Assembly (NCBI GenBank): GCA_027731885.1
Contig: JAQCAO010000057.1
Location: 1 to 8,920, forward strand
Length of the DNA stretch: 8,920 bases
Origin: Actinomycetota bacterium
GTDB taxonomy: Bacteria; Actinomycetota; Actinomycetes; Nanopelagicales; Nanopelagicaceae
Direction of reading: 5' to 3'
Positions 1 to 7,591 of the stretch are shown here, one piece after another. How positions within the stretch are numbered: position 1 is the stretch's first letter; each line of letters begins with the position of its first letter. Made by a program: the position numbers and the translations under genes. The notes under the pieces are model-generated. The model worked only from the letters and a program-made list of their open reading frames with translations. It was not told where the DNA came from and ran no database searches.

Positions 1-953
1 GCTTGATTCCTGTCGATCGCGTTGGACTTTATGTACCAGGTGGTCGCGCGGTCTATCCAAGTAGCGTTTTGATGAATGTGATCCCTGCGCAGATCGCAGA
101 AGTTTCCAGTATTGCAGTTGCATCGCCACCGCAGAAAGAGTTCGGCGGTTTACCGCACCCCACAATTTTGGCTGCGTGTGCGCTGCTTGGAATTAGAGAG
201 GTCTATGCGATCGGGGGAGCGCAAGCGATCGCTCTCTTTGCATATGGAATGGATGGTTTATCAGAAAAGTGCGATTTGGTTACTGGTCCAGGAAATATCT
301 ATGTCGCTGCTGCTAAGCGAGCACTTCGCGGCGTAATCGGTATTGACTCGGAGGCAGGGCCTACGGAAATTGCTATCTTGGCAGATGAAAGCGCAATTGC
401 AGCTGATGTTGCTGCAGATTTAATTAGCCAAGCCGAGCACGATGTTATCGCCGCAGCAGTGCTGGTTACTACTTCAACCGCACTAGCAAGTGAAGTAGTT
501 AAAGAACTAGAAATTCGCGTCGCCGCCACCAAACACAGTGCGCGCATTCAGGAAGCGCTTTCTGGAATCCAATCAGCAATTGTCTTAGTCGACTCGATCG
601 CTCAAGGCCTTGATGTCGTAAATGCATACGCCGCAGAACACTTAGAAATCCAAACTGCTAATGCTGCAGAAGATTCTTTAAAGATTCGTAACGCGGGCGC
701 AGTCTTTATCGGAAGATTTTCACCAGTCTCGTTGGGAGACTACTCCGCTGGCTCAAACCACGTTCTACCCACCGGAGGATGTGCTTGCCACAGTAGCGGT
801 CTATCAGTCCAAACATTCTTGCGCGGACTTCACTTTATTGAATATTCAAAGAAAGCCTTTGTGGATTTAGTTCCCACCGTCATCACTCTGGCGAACTCGG
901 AAGATCTACCAGCGCATGGCGAAGCGATGTCTGTTCGTCTGGAGAATTTATGA
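1..953 (+). CDS. hisD: Histidinol dehydrogenase, 5'-truncated by the window edge
   Basis: HisD oxidises L-histidinol in two NAD-dependent steps, through histidinaldehyde, to L-histidine in the cytoplasm. The frame is open from the left edge. The TTG at position 3 is an internal codon, because the conserved motif [12 protein letters not shown], normally over 100 residues into the protein, follows at once. About 316 of the usual 430 or so residues are present. Counting from position 3, visible signatures are GPGNIYV (96-102), SQAEHD (142-147) with the Gln and His expected to bind zinc, and AAEHLEI (210-216) with the Glu-His catalytic pair. [15 protein letters not shown] (246-260) carries the metal-binding Asp, and a terminal His lies in PAHGEAM (303-309). 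All key residues of the retained part are intact. The stop overlaps the hisC start in an ATGA. Identification is firm; only the N-terminus is unseen. Confidence 0.97.
   Translation, partial: LIPVDRVGLYVPGGRAVYPSSVLMNVIPAQIAEVSSIAVASPPQKEFGGLPHPTILAACALLGIREVYAIGGAQAIALFAYGMDGLSEKCDLVTGPGNIYVAAAKRALRGVIGIDSEAGPTEIAILADESAIAADVAADLISQAEHDVIAAAVLVTTSTALASEVVKELEIRVAATKHSARIQEALSGIQSAIVLVDSIAQGLDVVNAYAAEHLEIQTANAAEDSLKIRNAGAVFIGRFSPVSLGDYSAGSNHVLPTGGCACHSSGLSVQTFLRGLHFIEYSKKAFVDLVPTVITLANSEDLPAHGEAMSVRLENL
941..944 (+). promoter_or_regulatory. Ribosome binding site of hisC
   Basis: GGAG lies five bases before the ATG at 950, inside the last codons of hisD. It supports the overlapping ATGA start for hisC and implies direct initiation as well as coupling. 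Confidence 0.6.
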
Positions 954-2059
954 GTGAGAAGAAGTGGCCTGCTTGGTTACCGCTGCGCCAAGATTTACAG
1001 CCGCTATCACCATATGGTGCGCCGCAGGTACCCGCGGAAGCCACGTTAAATACTAATGAGAACCCGTATGCGCCATCACCAGAGTTAGCCAAGGCGATCT
1101 CCGATCGGATCCATCAAGTCGCACTAAATCTAAACCGTTATCCAGATCGCGATGCGGTCTTACTTCGTAAATCTCTCGCAGCTTTTATCAATAACCTCTC
1201 TAGTACATCTTTCAATGCAGATCAGATCTGGGCGGCTAACGGAAGTAACGAAATAATCCAATCGCTCTTCATGGCTTTCGGCGATCGACAGACGCTTGGC
1301 TTTACACCTTCTTATTCAATGCACCCGCTTATCGCCAAGGTGATTGGGGTGCAATGGGTCGATGGTGGACGACGCCCAGACTTTTCACTCGATCTGGAGC
1401 AAGCGGTTAAGCAGATTTCTCAAGAGAAGCCATCGTTGACCTTTATTACTACACCAAATAATCCAACAGGCACGGTTATTAGTTTGGATGAGATCGCTGT
1501 TCTGGCCGAAGCCGCAGCAAGGGTAAATGGCTTACTGGTTGTCGATGAGGCCTACGCAGAATTCTCCAATTTGCCATCTGCAGTGACGCTAATCAAGAAA
1601 TATCCCAACTTGATTGTGATTCGCACTATGAGCAAGGCCTTCGCTTTTGCGGGAGCTCGCTTGGGCTATTTGATTGCAGATCCAGAGATCGTGTCTGCAA
1701 TGTTCTTGGTGCGTTTGCCATATCACTTAAGTTCATTGACTCAAGCAGCGGCAGAAGTTGCGCTGGAATTCCAAGCAGAACTCCTAGGTACCGTCTCGTC
1801 CCTAATCGACGCCCGTGAATTCGTAACTTCCGAGTTAGAAAAGATGGGCTTACAAGTAGTACCTAGCCAGGCTAACTTCATTCTCTTTACTGGGTTTCGC
1901 CTTGAGCAGGGTCAACTCTGGCGTCAGCTCCTAGATCGAGGAGTTCTCATTAGAGATGTGGGATTATTAGGCCACTTACGTATGACTATTGGCAATGAGG
2001 CCGAGAACCGAAAATTTATCGCCGCCCTGCAAGAGATCTTGAATGGAGAAAGCCAATGA
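950..2059 (+). CDS. hisC: Histidinol-phosphate aminotransferase
   Basis: This PLP-dependent enzyme transfers an amino group from glutamate to imidazole-acetol phosphate, giving histidinol phosphate. The 369-residue length is normal for class I/II aminotransferases of the HisC type. Visible motifs are LNTNENPY (33-40), the substrate-side signature of HisC, and NNPTG (170-174). Asp199 and Tyr202 lie in VVDEAYAEF. Lys229 in [15 protein letters not shown] is the Schiff-base lysine, and the phosphate-binding Arg237 follows it. Arg344 in LRMTIG matches the substrate carboxylate-binding arginine of the family. The start at 950 is supported by GGAG and by the four-base overlap with hisD. The position between hisD and hisB fits HisC rather than the related aromatic aminotransferases, although some HisC-like enzymes also accept aromatic substrates. 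Confidence 0.96.
   Translation: MSEKKWPAWLPLRQDLQPLSPYGAPQVPAEATLNTNENPYAPSPELAKAISDRIHQVALNLNRYPDRDAVLLRKSLAAFINNLSSTSFNADQIWAANGSNEIIQSLFMAFGDRQTLGFTPSYSMHPLIAKVIGVQWVDGGRRPDFSLDLEQAVKQISQEKPSLTFITTPNNPTGTVISLDEIAVLAEAAARVNGLLVVDEAYAEFSNLPSAVTLIKKYPNLIVIRTMSKAFAFAGARLGYLIADPEIVSAMFLVRLPYHLSSLTQAAAEVALEFQAELLGTVSSLIDAREFVTSELEKMGLQVVPSQANFILFTGFRLEQGQLWRQLLDRGVLIRDVGLLGHLRMTIGNEAENRKFIAALQEILNGESQ
2045..2048 (+). promoter_or_regulatory. Ribosome binding site of hisB
   Basis: GGAG stands seven bases before the ATG at 2056 and sits in the final codons of hisC. It fixes the ATGA-overlap start of hisB. Confidence 0.6.
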
Positions 2060-2640
2060 GAATCGCCCGCGTAGAACGCAAGACTAAAGAATCACATGTA
2101 ATAGTCGAGTTAAATCTCGATGGCGTTGGTGAAATCTCAGTTGATACAGGAGTCCCATTCTTCGATCACATGCTCTCGCAACTTGGAAAACACTCGGGTT
2201 TTAACTTAACGGTTAAGACCACTGGCGATGTTGATGTCGATTCGCATCACACCGTTGAAGATACCTCTCTTGCTTTTGGCCAAGCACTCCGTGAAGCGCT
2301 AGGAGATAAAGTCGGGATCCGACGTTTCGGCGATGCCATGGTGCCACTTGATGAAGTTCTGGTTCAGGCAGCGGTAGATCTTTCGGGGCGCCCATACCTG
2401 GTGCACCGCCAACCAGAAATCGTAGAATTAATCGGAACTTTCGATACTACTCTTGGAAAACATATCTGGGAGTCAATCGTTGCCGAGGCGCGTATCGCTC
2501 TTCATATCCGTGTGCTAGAAGGTCGTAACGCCCACCACGTATTTGAAGCGCAATTTAAAGCGGTCGCACGCGCACTTCGCGATGCAGTATCACTCGATGG
2601 CGGAATAGCGGGAGTTCCTTCCACAAAAGGTTCGCTCTAA
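2056..2640 (+). CDS. hisB: Imidazoleglycerol-phosphate dehydratase
   Basis: HisB dehydrates imidazole glycerol phosphate to imidazole acetol phosphate, the substrate of HisC. At 194 residues it is the monofunctional form. It has no HAD-type histidinol phosphatase domain, unlike the bifunctional enterobacterial HisB. Motifs seen are PFFDHML (34-40), SHHTVEDT (63-70) and HHVFEAQFKAVARAL (160-174). These are the two His-His-x-x-Glu type repeats that bind the manganese pair in this family, which assembles as a 24-mer in known members. The start overlaps the hisC stop in an ATGA. Only two bases separate its TAA from the next start. A separate phosphatase gene must exist elsewhere for the pathway to be complete. 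Confidence 0.97.
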   Translation: MRIARVERKTKESHVIVELNLDGVGEISVDTGVPFFDHMLSQLGKHSGFNLTVKTTGDVDVDSHHTVEDTSLAFGQALREALGDKVGIRRFGDAMVPLDEVLVQAAVDLSGRPYLVHRQPEIVELIGTFDTTLGKHIWESIVAEARIALHIRVLEGRNAHHVFEAQFKAVARALRDAVSLDGGIAGVPSTKGSL

Positions 2641-2642
2641 TA

Positions 2643-3245
2643 GTGATCGCAATCCTCGACTACGGGTCAGGAAACTTACGTTCAGCACAACGCGCCTTTG
2701 AACGAAGTGGCTCTGAAGTTGTAGTCACCTCTGATCGCGACGTTGCACTAAACGCTGCCGGACTTGTTGTTCCAGGCGTTGGTGCATTCTCGGCGTGTAT
2801 GCGTGGCCTAGTCGCAATTGGTGGAGATCAAATAGTTCGGGATCGCATTAAAGCCAAACGTCCCACTCTCGGAATCTGTGTTGGAATGCAGATTCTCTTT
2901 CGTGATGGTGATGAGCATGTGACTTCTGAATTGCATAAAGGAGTTGGAATCTGGCAAGAGAGCATTACCAAATTAGCAGCGCCGATCTTGCCGCATATGG
3001 GTTGGAATACCGTTTCTGTTACTGATAATTCTCAACTATTTAAAGGCATTACAGATCAGGCTTTTTACTTCGTCCATTCTTATGCAGCAAAGTCACCGGT
3101 AGGTGTCGCGCAAGGTTGGACCACTCACGGCGAAAAGTTTTTGAGCGCGGTGGAAGATGGCGCAATTTTTGCTACGCAATTCCACCCTGAAAAATCGGGC
3201 GATGCTGGCCTTGAACTTATCAAAAACTGGGTGGAGATGCTGTGA
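2643..3245 (+). CDS. hisH: Imidazole glycerol phosphate synthase, glutaminase subunit
   Basis: HisH hydrolyses glutamine and passes ammonia through HisF to the cyclase site. The 200-residue class I glutamine amidotransferase has a complete triad. Cys79 is in [10 protein letters not shown], His181 in [11 protein letters not shown], and Glu183 follows two residues later. The N-terminal [10 protein letters not shown] and the FYFVHSYAA segment (141-149) are typical of HisH rather than of TrpG or PabA. The start is GTG at 2643, two bases after the hisB stop. It is chosen because IAILDYG begins immediately in other HisH proteins. The only purine-rich site is AAAAGG about 12 bases upstream, which is far, so expression may lean on ribosomes finishing hisB. 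Its partner hisF lies one gene downstream, after priA. Confidence 0.97.
   Translation: MIAILDYGSGNLRSAQRAFERSGSEVVVTSDRDVALNAAGLVVPGVGAFSACMRGLVAIGGDQIVRDRIKAKRPTLGICVGMQILFRDGDEHVTSELHKGVGIWQESITKLAAPILPHMGWNTVSVTDNSQLFKGITDQAFYFVHSYAAKSPVGVAQGWTTHGEKFLSAVEDGAIFATQFHPEKSGDAGLELIKNWVEML
3233..3236 (+). promoter_or_regulatory. Ribosome binding site of priA
   Basis: GGAG lies five bases before the GTG at 3242, within the last codons of hisH. It supports this GTG as the start, giving a GTGA overlap with the hisH stop. Confidence 0.6.
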
Positions 3246-3982
3246 GCGATGTAAATTATCTAGAACTACTGCCCGCCGTAGATGTTAAAGATGGCCGAGC
3301 GGTAAGACTTGTCCAAGGTGAGTTAGCGCGCGAGAGCGTCTATGGTCAGCCACTTGATGTTGCACTTGAGTTTCAAAGCGCGGGGGCAGAGTGGTTACAC
3401 CTGGTCGACCTGGATGCCGCATTTGGCCGTGGAGATAACAGCGAAATTCTCGCTGAAGTTGTAGGTCGCTTAGATATCAAAGTAGAACTATCTGGTGGAA
3501 TACGTGATGACGAATCCTTAAAACGTGCACTTGCAACGGGTTGCCGCCGAATCAATCTCGGAACCGCCGCGTTGGAAAATCCAGAATGGACAGCTCGAGT
3601 TATCGCCGAGCACGGTGATCGGATCGCAGTTGGTCTCGATGTACGTGGCCATGTTCTAGCTGCGCGCGGCTGGACAAAAGAGGGCGGAGATTTATTTGAA
3701 ACCTTGGCGCGGTTAGAAAGCGATGGTTGTGCCCGCTATGTTGTTACCGATGTGACTAAAGATGGAACTTTGCAAGGTCCGAATTTAGATTTATTGCGCG
3801 AAGTCTGCGCCGCAACGAAGAAACCAGTTGTTGCAAGTGGAGGAATATCATCTTTAGCCGATATTTCGGCTCTTTCCGCCTTGCATCAAATCGGAGTTGA
3901 AGGCGCAATTGTCGGAAAAGCTTTATATGCCGGTGCATTTACTTTGCAAGAGGCGCTAGCGCTGACTAAAGGTGCTAGTTAA
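3242..3982 (+). CDS. priA: Bifunctional ProFAR / phosphoribosylanthranilate isomerase PriA
   Basis: The protein is a 246-residue beta/alpha barrel of the HisA/HisF family. HisA activity converts ProFAR to PRFAR for HisF. In actinobacteria the PriA version also performs the TrpF step of tryptophan synthesis. Catalytic aspartates are Asp14 ([10 protein letters not shown]) and Asp174 ([11 protein letters not shown]), with Asp133 in GLDVRG. The RGW element (142-144) corresponds to Arg143 and Trp145 of M. tuberculosis PriA, which bind the tryptophan-pathway substrate. Arg22 matches the conserved Arg19. The segments [14 protein letters not shown] and [13 protein letters not shown] agree closely with actinobacterial PriA as I remember it. 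No trpF is present among the trp genes here, which fits dual use. The GTG start overlaps hisH, and its TAA abuts the hisF ATG with no gap. HisA-only activity cannot be fully excluded without assay. Confidence 0.93.
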   Translation: MSDVNYLELLPAVDVKDGRAVRLVQGELARESVYGQPLDVALEFQSAGAEWLHLVDLDAAFGRGDNSEILAEVVGRLDIKVELSGGIRDDESLKRALATGCRRINLGTAALENPEWTARVIAEHGDRIAVGLDVRGHVLAARGWTKEGGDLFETLARLESDGCARYVVTDVTKDGTLQGPNLDLLREVCAATKKPVVASGGISSLADISALSALHQIGVEGAIVGKALYAGAFTLQEALALTKGAS

Positions 3983-4756
3983 ATGGCTCTCTCAGTTCGA
4001 ATTATTCCCTGTTTAGATGTGACAGATGGTCGTGTAGTAAAAGGCGTTAACTTTACCGACCTGGTTGATGCCGGTGATCCCGTTGAGATGGCAGATCTGT
4101 ACAACCTAGAAGGCGCCGATGAGTTAACTTTCTTAGATATTTCAGCGAGCAGTTCTGATCGGGAAACGACTTTAGATGTAGTCAGAAAGACCGCCGAGCA
4201 AGTATTTATTCCGCTAACGGTTGGCGGTGGAATTCGTAGCGTGGCAGATGTGGATCGCTTGCTGCGCGCAGGTGCCGATAAAGTTTCAATCAACACATCT
4301 GCGATCGCGCGCCCTGAGTTAATTGCCGAAATAGCCGATCGCTTCGGTTCGCAGGTGTTGGTGATTTCTATCGATGCCAGACGCGCCCGCACTGAATCTG
4401 GATTTGAAGTCACAACTCATGGAGGCCGACAGAGTGCAGGTCTCGATGCACTCACTTGGGTTGAGAAAGCTTGTTCACTTGGCGCAGGTGAAATTCTTTT
4501 AAATTCAATGGATGCCGATGGCACGCGCGCCGGTTATGACATTGGAATGATTAGCGCTGTGCGGGCTATCTCAAAAGTTCCGCTCATCGCCAGTGGTGGA
4601 GCAGGAACTCTCGAAGATTTTGGGGCGGCTCTTGATGCTGGCGCAGATGCCTTACTAGCAGCGAGCGTATTTCACTTCGGAATCCACCGAATAAGTGATG
4701 TTAAGAAGTACTTAGGCGCGCAGGGTTATTCCATTCGCAACAACCGTATCGCCTAA
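3983..4756 (+). CDS. hisF: Imidazole glycerol phosphate synthase, cyclase subunit
   Basis: HisF joins PRFAR with ammonia from HisH to make imidazole glycerol phosphate and AICAR, which feeds purine synthesis. The 257-residue barrel carries Asp12 in [17 protein letters not shown] and Asp131 in VISIDARR, equivalent to catalytic Asp11 and Asp130 of the Thermotoga enzyme. Phosphate sites are seen at TVGGGIRS (79-86) and [12 protein letters not shown] (202-213). The [13 protein letters not shown] segment (174-186) is characteristic of HisF. The ATG follows the priA TAA directly, and AAAGGTG about nine bases upstream may serve as ribosome binding site. In M. tuberculosis an inositol-monophosphatase-like gene (impA) sits between hisA and hisF; here there is nothing between them. 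Confidence 0.97.
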   Translation: MALSVRIIPCLDVTDGRVVKGVNFTDLVDAGDPVEMADLYNLEGADELTFLDISASSSDRETTLDVVRKTAEQVFIPLTVGGGIRSVADVDRLLRAGADKVSINTSAIARPELIAEIADRFGSQVLVISIDARRARTESGFEVTTHGGRQSAGLDALTWVEKACSLGAGEILLNSMDADGTRAGYDIGMISAVRAISKVPLIASGGAGTLEDFGAALDAGADALLAASVFHFGIHRISDVKKYLGAQGYSIRNNRIA

Positions 4757-4770
4757 GGCAGAATAAGACC

Positions 4771-5142
4771 ATGGATGCGCAGCTGCCCTCGGTTCTACCT
4801 GCCGATATTGCAGCCCTCCTGAAATCTGATCTTGATTTAATTCCAGCGATTGCTCAGGATGTAAAGACCGGCGAAGTTTTAATGCTCGCCTACATGAATC
4901 GCCAATCACTAGCGTTGACGTTGGAAACTGGCCGCGCAACATATTGGAGCCGCAGCCGCAATGAACTTTGGGAGAAAGGCGCGGCTTCAGGACATACACA
5001 GAGGGTCTTATCGATCGCCTTAGATTGTGATGGCGATGCGCTTCTGATTAAAGTTGAACAAAGTGGTGCTGCCTGCCATACAGGTGAACAGAGTTGTTTT
5101 CACAATGAGATTTCTCCAAAGCCTGCTGCAGGAGCGCGATAA
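4771..5142 (+). CDS. hisI: Phosphoribosyl-AMP cyclohydrolase
   Basis: HisI opens the purine ring of phosphoribosyl-AMP to give ProFAR, the substrate of PriA. It is a 123-residue monofunctional cyclohydrolase with no fused HisE pyrophosphohydrolase domain. The metal sites are visible: Asp85, Cys86, Asp87 and Asp89 in LDCDGDALL, Cys102 in GAACHTG, and Cys109 in EQSCFHN. The family core [12 protein letters not shown] (36-47) and [13 protein letters not shown] (58-70) are intact. The start at 4771 is the first ATG after hisF. The 14-base gap is the longest in the window and holds only a weak GGCAG site. The TAA overlaps the trpE ATG by one base, so his and trp genes share a junction. Confidence 0.96.
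   Translation: MDAQLPSVLPADIAALLKSDLDLIPAIAQDVKTGEVLMLAYMNRQSLALTLETGRATYWSRSRNELWEKGAASGHTQRVLSIALDCDGDALLIKVEQSGAACHTGEQSCFHNEISPKPAAGAR
5130..5134 (+). promoter_or_regulatory. Ribosome binding site of trpE
   Basis: AGGAG, the best Shine-Dalgarno match in the window, lies seven bases before the ATG at 5142 and within the last hisI codons. It supports this start and suggests that trpE is initiated efficiently even though it overlaps hisI. Confidence 0.65.
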
Positions 5143-6638
5143 TGCAGCGCTCTGAATTTCAAGAGTACGCGAAGAGTTTCAACGTTATTCCGGTGTATCG
5201 AAAACTTCTTGCCGATGGCGAAACGCCGATAGGTATTTACCGAAAGCTCGCCAAGAACGCGCCATCTACATTTCTCTTGGAGTCAGCCGAACACGGAGGA
5301 GCTTGGTCTAGATATTCATTTATCGGAGCAAATAGCCAAGCGACCTTAAGCGAGAAAGATGGCAAGTCAGTTTGGGTAGGAACAACTCCAGCGGGCGCTC
5401 CAGTCGGTATAGATCCATTGGCGGCGCTACGACTCTCAGCGGCGCATCTGCGTTCACCTAAAATTGACGGATTACCTCCACTGACTGGAGGCCTGGTTGG
5501 TTATATGGGATATGACGCAGTACGTCGCTTGGAAAAACTGCCCACCATAGGAGCAAAAGATATTGATCTACCAGAGTTAGCCTTTATGTTGACGAGTGAT
5601 CTAGCGGTAATGGATCACGCCGAAGGAACCATTACTTTAATTGCTAACGCTATTAATTGGGATGGAACAGGAGATCGAGTTGATCAAGCCTTCGATGATG
5701 CGCAAGCACGTTTAGATCGAATGCAGAGTGATCTTGCTGAATCACTGCCAGGGTTTGTTGATGAGTTATCACCTAAAACCGCACCAGAATTTACAAGAAA
5801 TATTTCTGGTGACGAATACAAAGCCAAGATAGTTCAGGCTAAGGAAGAGATTTTGGCGGGGGAGGCTTTCCAAATCGTTCTCTCGCAACGCTTTGCTATG
5901 GAATGTAATGCAGATTCGCTAGATGTCTATCGCATGCTTCGCTTACATAACCCCAGTCCGTATATGTATCTATTTAGATTTACCGATGGCGTTGAAGTTG
6001 TGGGTTCTAGTCCAGAGGCGCTAGTTAAAGTAACTGGAAAAGAGGTGATGGTCCATCCAATTGCAGGAACACGTAAGCGCTCTAATTCGGCGGAAGAAGA
6101 CCATCGCTTGGGGGAGGAGTTGTTAGCCGACCCTAAAGAACGCGCTGAACATTTAATGTTGGTTGACCTAGGTCGCAATGATCTTGGAAGAATTTGCGCG
6201 CCAGGAAGCGTTGAAGTAATTGACTTTATGCATATCGAGCGTTACTCACACGTAATGCACATCGTCTCGACTGTTATTGGCGAGTTATCCGAAAAATCAT
6301 CGCCAGTAGATGCGCTCTTTGCAGTCTTTCCAGCGGGCACGCTTTCTGGGGCACCGAAGCCTCGCGCCATGGAAATTATTGAAGAGTTAGAACCAACGCG
6401 CCGCGGTTTATACGGTGGTGCAATCGGTTATCTGGATTTCACCGGCAATATCGATACCTGTATCGCGATTCGCACTGCGCTCATCTATAACAAAGTTGCA
6501 TACGTTCAAGCCGGGGCTGGAGTAGTTGCAGATTCTGATCCAGAGTCAGAAAACCAAGAGTGTCTAAATAAAGCAGCAGCTGTCTTAGGTGCGATTGGCG
6601 CTGCCAATAAATTATCAACTCGAATGCAAGTATCTTAG
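5142..6638 (+). CDS. trpE: Anthranilate synthase component I
   Basis: TrpE converts chorismate and ammonia to anthranilate, the first step of tryptophan synthesis. The 498-residue protein has the N-terminal regulatory domain and the C-terminal chorismate-binding domain. The feedback elements are present: LLES (45-48) followed by SRYSFIG (56-62), and NPSPYM (270-275), which form the tryptophan pocket in known TrpE enzymes. Catalytic-domain blocks are HPIAGTRKR (305-313), DLGRNDLGR (342-350), FPAGTLSGAPKPRAME (396-411) and the AGAGVVADSDPESE stretch near the end. The tryptophan motifs favour TrpE over PabB or salicylate synthases. No glutaminase domain is fused and no trpG is in the window, so a TrpG or PabA partner must be encoded elsewhere. 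The last base of the hisI stop is the first base of its ATG. Confidence 0.96.
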   Translation: MQRSEFQEYAKSFNVIPVYRKLLADGETPIGIYRKLAKNAPSTFLLESAEHGGAWSRYSFIGANSQATLSEKDGKSVWVGTTPAGAPVGIDPLAALRLSAAHLRSPKIDGLPPLTGGLVGYMGYDAVRRLEKLPTIGAKDIDLPELAFMLTSDLAVMDHAEGTITLIANAINWDGTGDRVDQAFDDAQARLDRMQSDLAESLPGFVDELSPKTAPEFTRNISGDEYKAKIVQAKEEILAGEAFQIVLSQRFAMECNADSLDVYRMLRLHNPSPYMYLFRFTDGVEVVGSSPEALVKVTGKEVMVHPIAGTRKRSNSAEEDHRLGEELLADPKERAEHLMLVDLGRNDLGRICAPGSVEVIDFMHIERYSHVMHIVSTVIGELSEKSSPVDALFAVFPAGTLSGAPKPRAMEIIEELEPTRRGLYGGAIGYLDFTGNIDTCIAIRTALIYNKVAYVQAGAGVVADSDPESENQECLNKAAAVLGAIGAANKLSTRMQVS

Positions 6639-6812
6639 ATGTCAGATTTTGCGCCAGTTCTATTCTCACTGCTTGTAATTCTTATACTAGTTTTCCTAAT
6701 TTCGCGTCGATTTAACATCTCTTCTCGTTATGAGCGGGCACCTAAAATTCACACCCCTTGGAGCGCCTTGGATAAAGGTATTGATCCAACCAAAGATGGT
6801 GATGAGAAATGA
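6639..6812 (+). CDS. Small single-pass membrane protein, possible mini Trp_oprn_chp
   Basis: This is a 57-codon gene. Its ATG follows the trpE TAG with no gap, and its TGA overlaps the trpC ATG in an ATGA; both junctions support real translation. The product has a very short N-terminus, one hydrophobic segment at about residues 5-22 rich in Leu, Ile and Val, then Arg-Arg (23-24). A hydrophilic tail of about 33 residues should face the cytoplasm by the positive-inside rule. The tail contains SSRYERAP (28-35) and PWSALDKGIDPT (40-51). From memory, a similar R-Y-x-x-P then W-x-A-L-D-x-G-x-D-P-T pattern ends the Trp-operon-associated membrane proteins (Trp_oprn_chp, such as Rv1610 between trpE and trpC in M. 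tuberculosis). Those proteins are several times longer. Being a reduced member is therefore an inference from position and tail. Function is unknown, no strong ribosome binding site is visible, and base composition dips toward AT in the membrane segment. Confidence 0.85.
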   Translation: MSDFAPVLFSLLVILILVFLISRRFNISSRYERAPKIHTPWSALDKGIDPTKDGDEK

Positions 6813-7582
6813 GCGTTTTAGATTCCATCATTGAAGGCGTTCGCGAAGATTTAAGCAAACGTCGCAGACCCTTAGGGCAGTTGCACGAAGAGATGGCACA
6901 GGCAGCCCCACCATTAGATGCACATGCCGCACTTCAAGGCGCTGGCATGAAAGTCATTGCAGAAGTAAAACGATCATCGCCCAGCAAAGGCGCTCTCTCC
7001 GCAATTACCGATCCCGCCGCACTTGCCGAGCAATATCAACTAGCCGGGGCGAGCGTGATCAGCGTCTTAACCGAAGAGCGCAGATTTAAAGGATCACTTG
7101 GCGATTTAACTGCAGTGCGTTCGAAGGTCACCATTCCAATACTGCGTAAAGACTTTATGGTTGATGAATATCAATTCTTTGAAGCGCGCACAAATGGCGC
7201 AGATATGGTGCTTCTTATCGTGGCGGCGCTGGCTAAGAGTCAGTTGAGAGATTTCTATGATCTTGCCGCGGAACTAGGTATGGCTGCTTTAATCGAAGTC
7301 CACACCGCTGATGAACTTGAACGTGCGATGGAGATAACGCCACAGATCATCGGCGTAAACTCTCGCAATCTAAAGACTTTAGAGGTCGACCCGGCAGCAT
7401 TTGCGCAACTGATTCCACAGATTCCATCCGATCTGATCCGCGTTGCTGAATCTGGAATCAGCAGCCGCGCAGAAGTGGAATTTGCGGAAAAGCAAGGCGC
7501 TAGCGCCATATTGGTGGGTGAAGCGCTAGTCACATCGGCTAATCCAACTTTGGCGATGCGCACCTTATTGGGTCAAGGGTAG
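6809..7582 (+). CDS. trpC: Indole-3-glycerol phosphate synthase
   Basis: TrpC closes the indole ring of carboxyphenylaminodeoxyribulose phosphate, the product of the isomerase step assigned here to PriA. The 257-residue single-domain barrel is not fused to TrpF. Conserved residues are all visible: Glu52 and Lys54 in IAEVKRSSPSKG, Lys114 in ILRKDFMVDEYQ, Glu163 in LIEVH, Asn184 in IGVNSRNLKT, and Glu214-Ser215 in VAESGISS. The phosphate-binding end ILVGEALV (234-241) is intact. The ATG at 6809 overlaps the stop of the small membrane gene. The N-terminal SVLDSIIEGVREDL is the usual IGPS beginning, which supports this start. Nine bases separate its TAG from trpB. Confidence 0.97.
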   Translation: MSVLDSIIEGVREDLSKRRRPLGQLHEEMAQAAPPLDAHAALQGAGMKVIAEVKRSSPSKGALSAITDPAALAEQYQLAGASVISVLTEERRFKGSLGDLTAVRSKVTIPILRKDFMVDEYQFFEARTNGADMVLLIVAALAKSQLRDFYDLAAELGMAALIEVHTADELERAMEITPQIIGVNSRNLKTLEVDPAAFAQLIPQIPSDLIRVAESGISSRAEVEFAEKQGASAILVGEALVTSANPTLAMRTLLGQG

Positions 7583-7591
7583 GCTTTAACT

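Noticed and set aside
3..5. TTG at position 3 as the start codon of hisD.
   Set aside because: The translated sequence begins in the middle of the conserved HisD domain, and the frame is open to the window edge, so the gene starts upstream of the window.
3979..4413. A 144-codon open frame on the minus strand opposite hisF.
   Set aside because: It lies wholly over a strongly conserved hisF. Its predicted protein is a low-complexity Ser/Thr/Arg-rich shadow, and it has no ribosome binding site or family motif.
4949..4988. Complementary GC-rich words AGCCGC and GCGGCT inside hisI that could pair.
   Set aside because: They are short, about 30 bases apart, and encode conserved HisI residues ([13 protein letters not shown] region). 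There is no regulatory context.
6594..6608. Perfect six-base inverted repeat ATTGGC-GCT-GCCAAT near the 3' end of trpE, a possible hairpin or terminator.
   Set aside because: It lies within coding sequence, about 30 bases before the trpE stop. It has a short stem with no following T run, and trpC and trpB continue directly downstream. Chance is the simpler explanation.
6639..6812. The small gene as an HGxxPAAW-type membrane protein, another short actinobacterial family sometimes near trpC.
   Set aside because: That family has its His-Gly-x-x-Pro motif before the membrane helices. Here the helix comes first and HTPWSALD lacks the motif, so the Trp_oprn_chp tail is the better match.
7255..7563. 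A 102-codon open frame on the minus strand within trpC.
   Set aside because: It is fully antisense to conserved TrpC catalytic blocks and has no recognisable domain, so it is a shadow frame.
7583..7591. Whether a small trpM-like gene sits between trpC and trpB, as reported in Streptomyces.
   Set aside because: The gap is only nine bases and no extra frame with a start fits at the junction.
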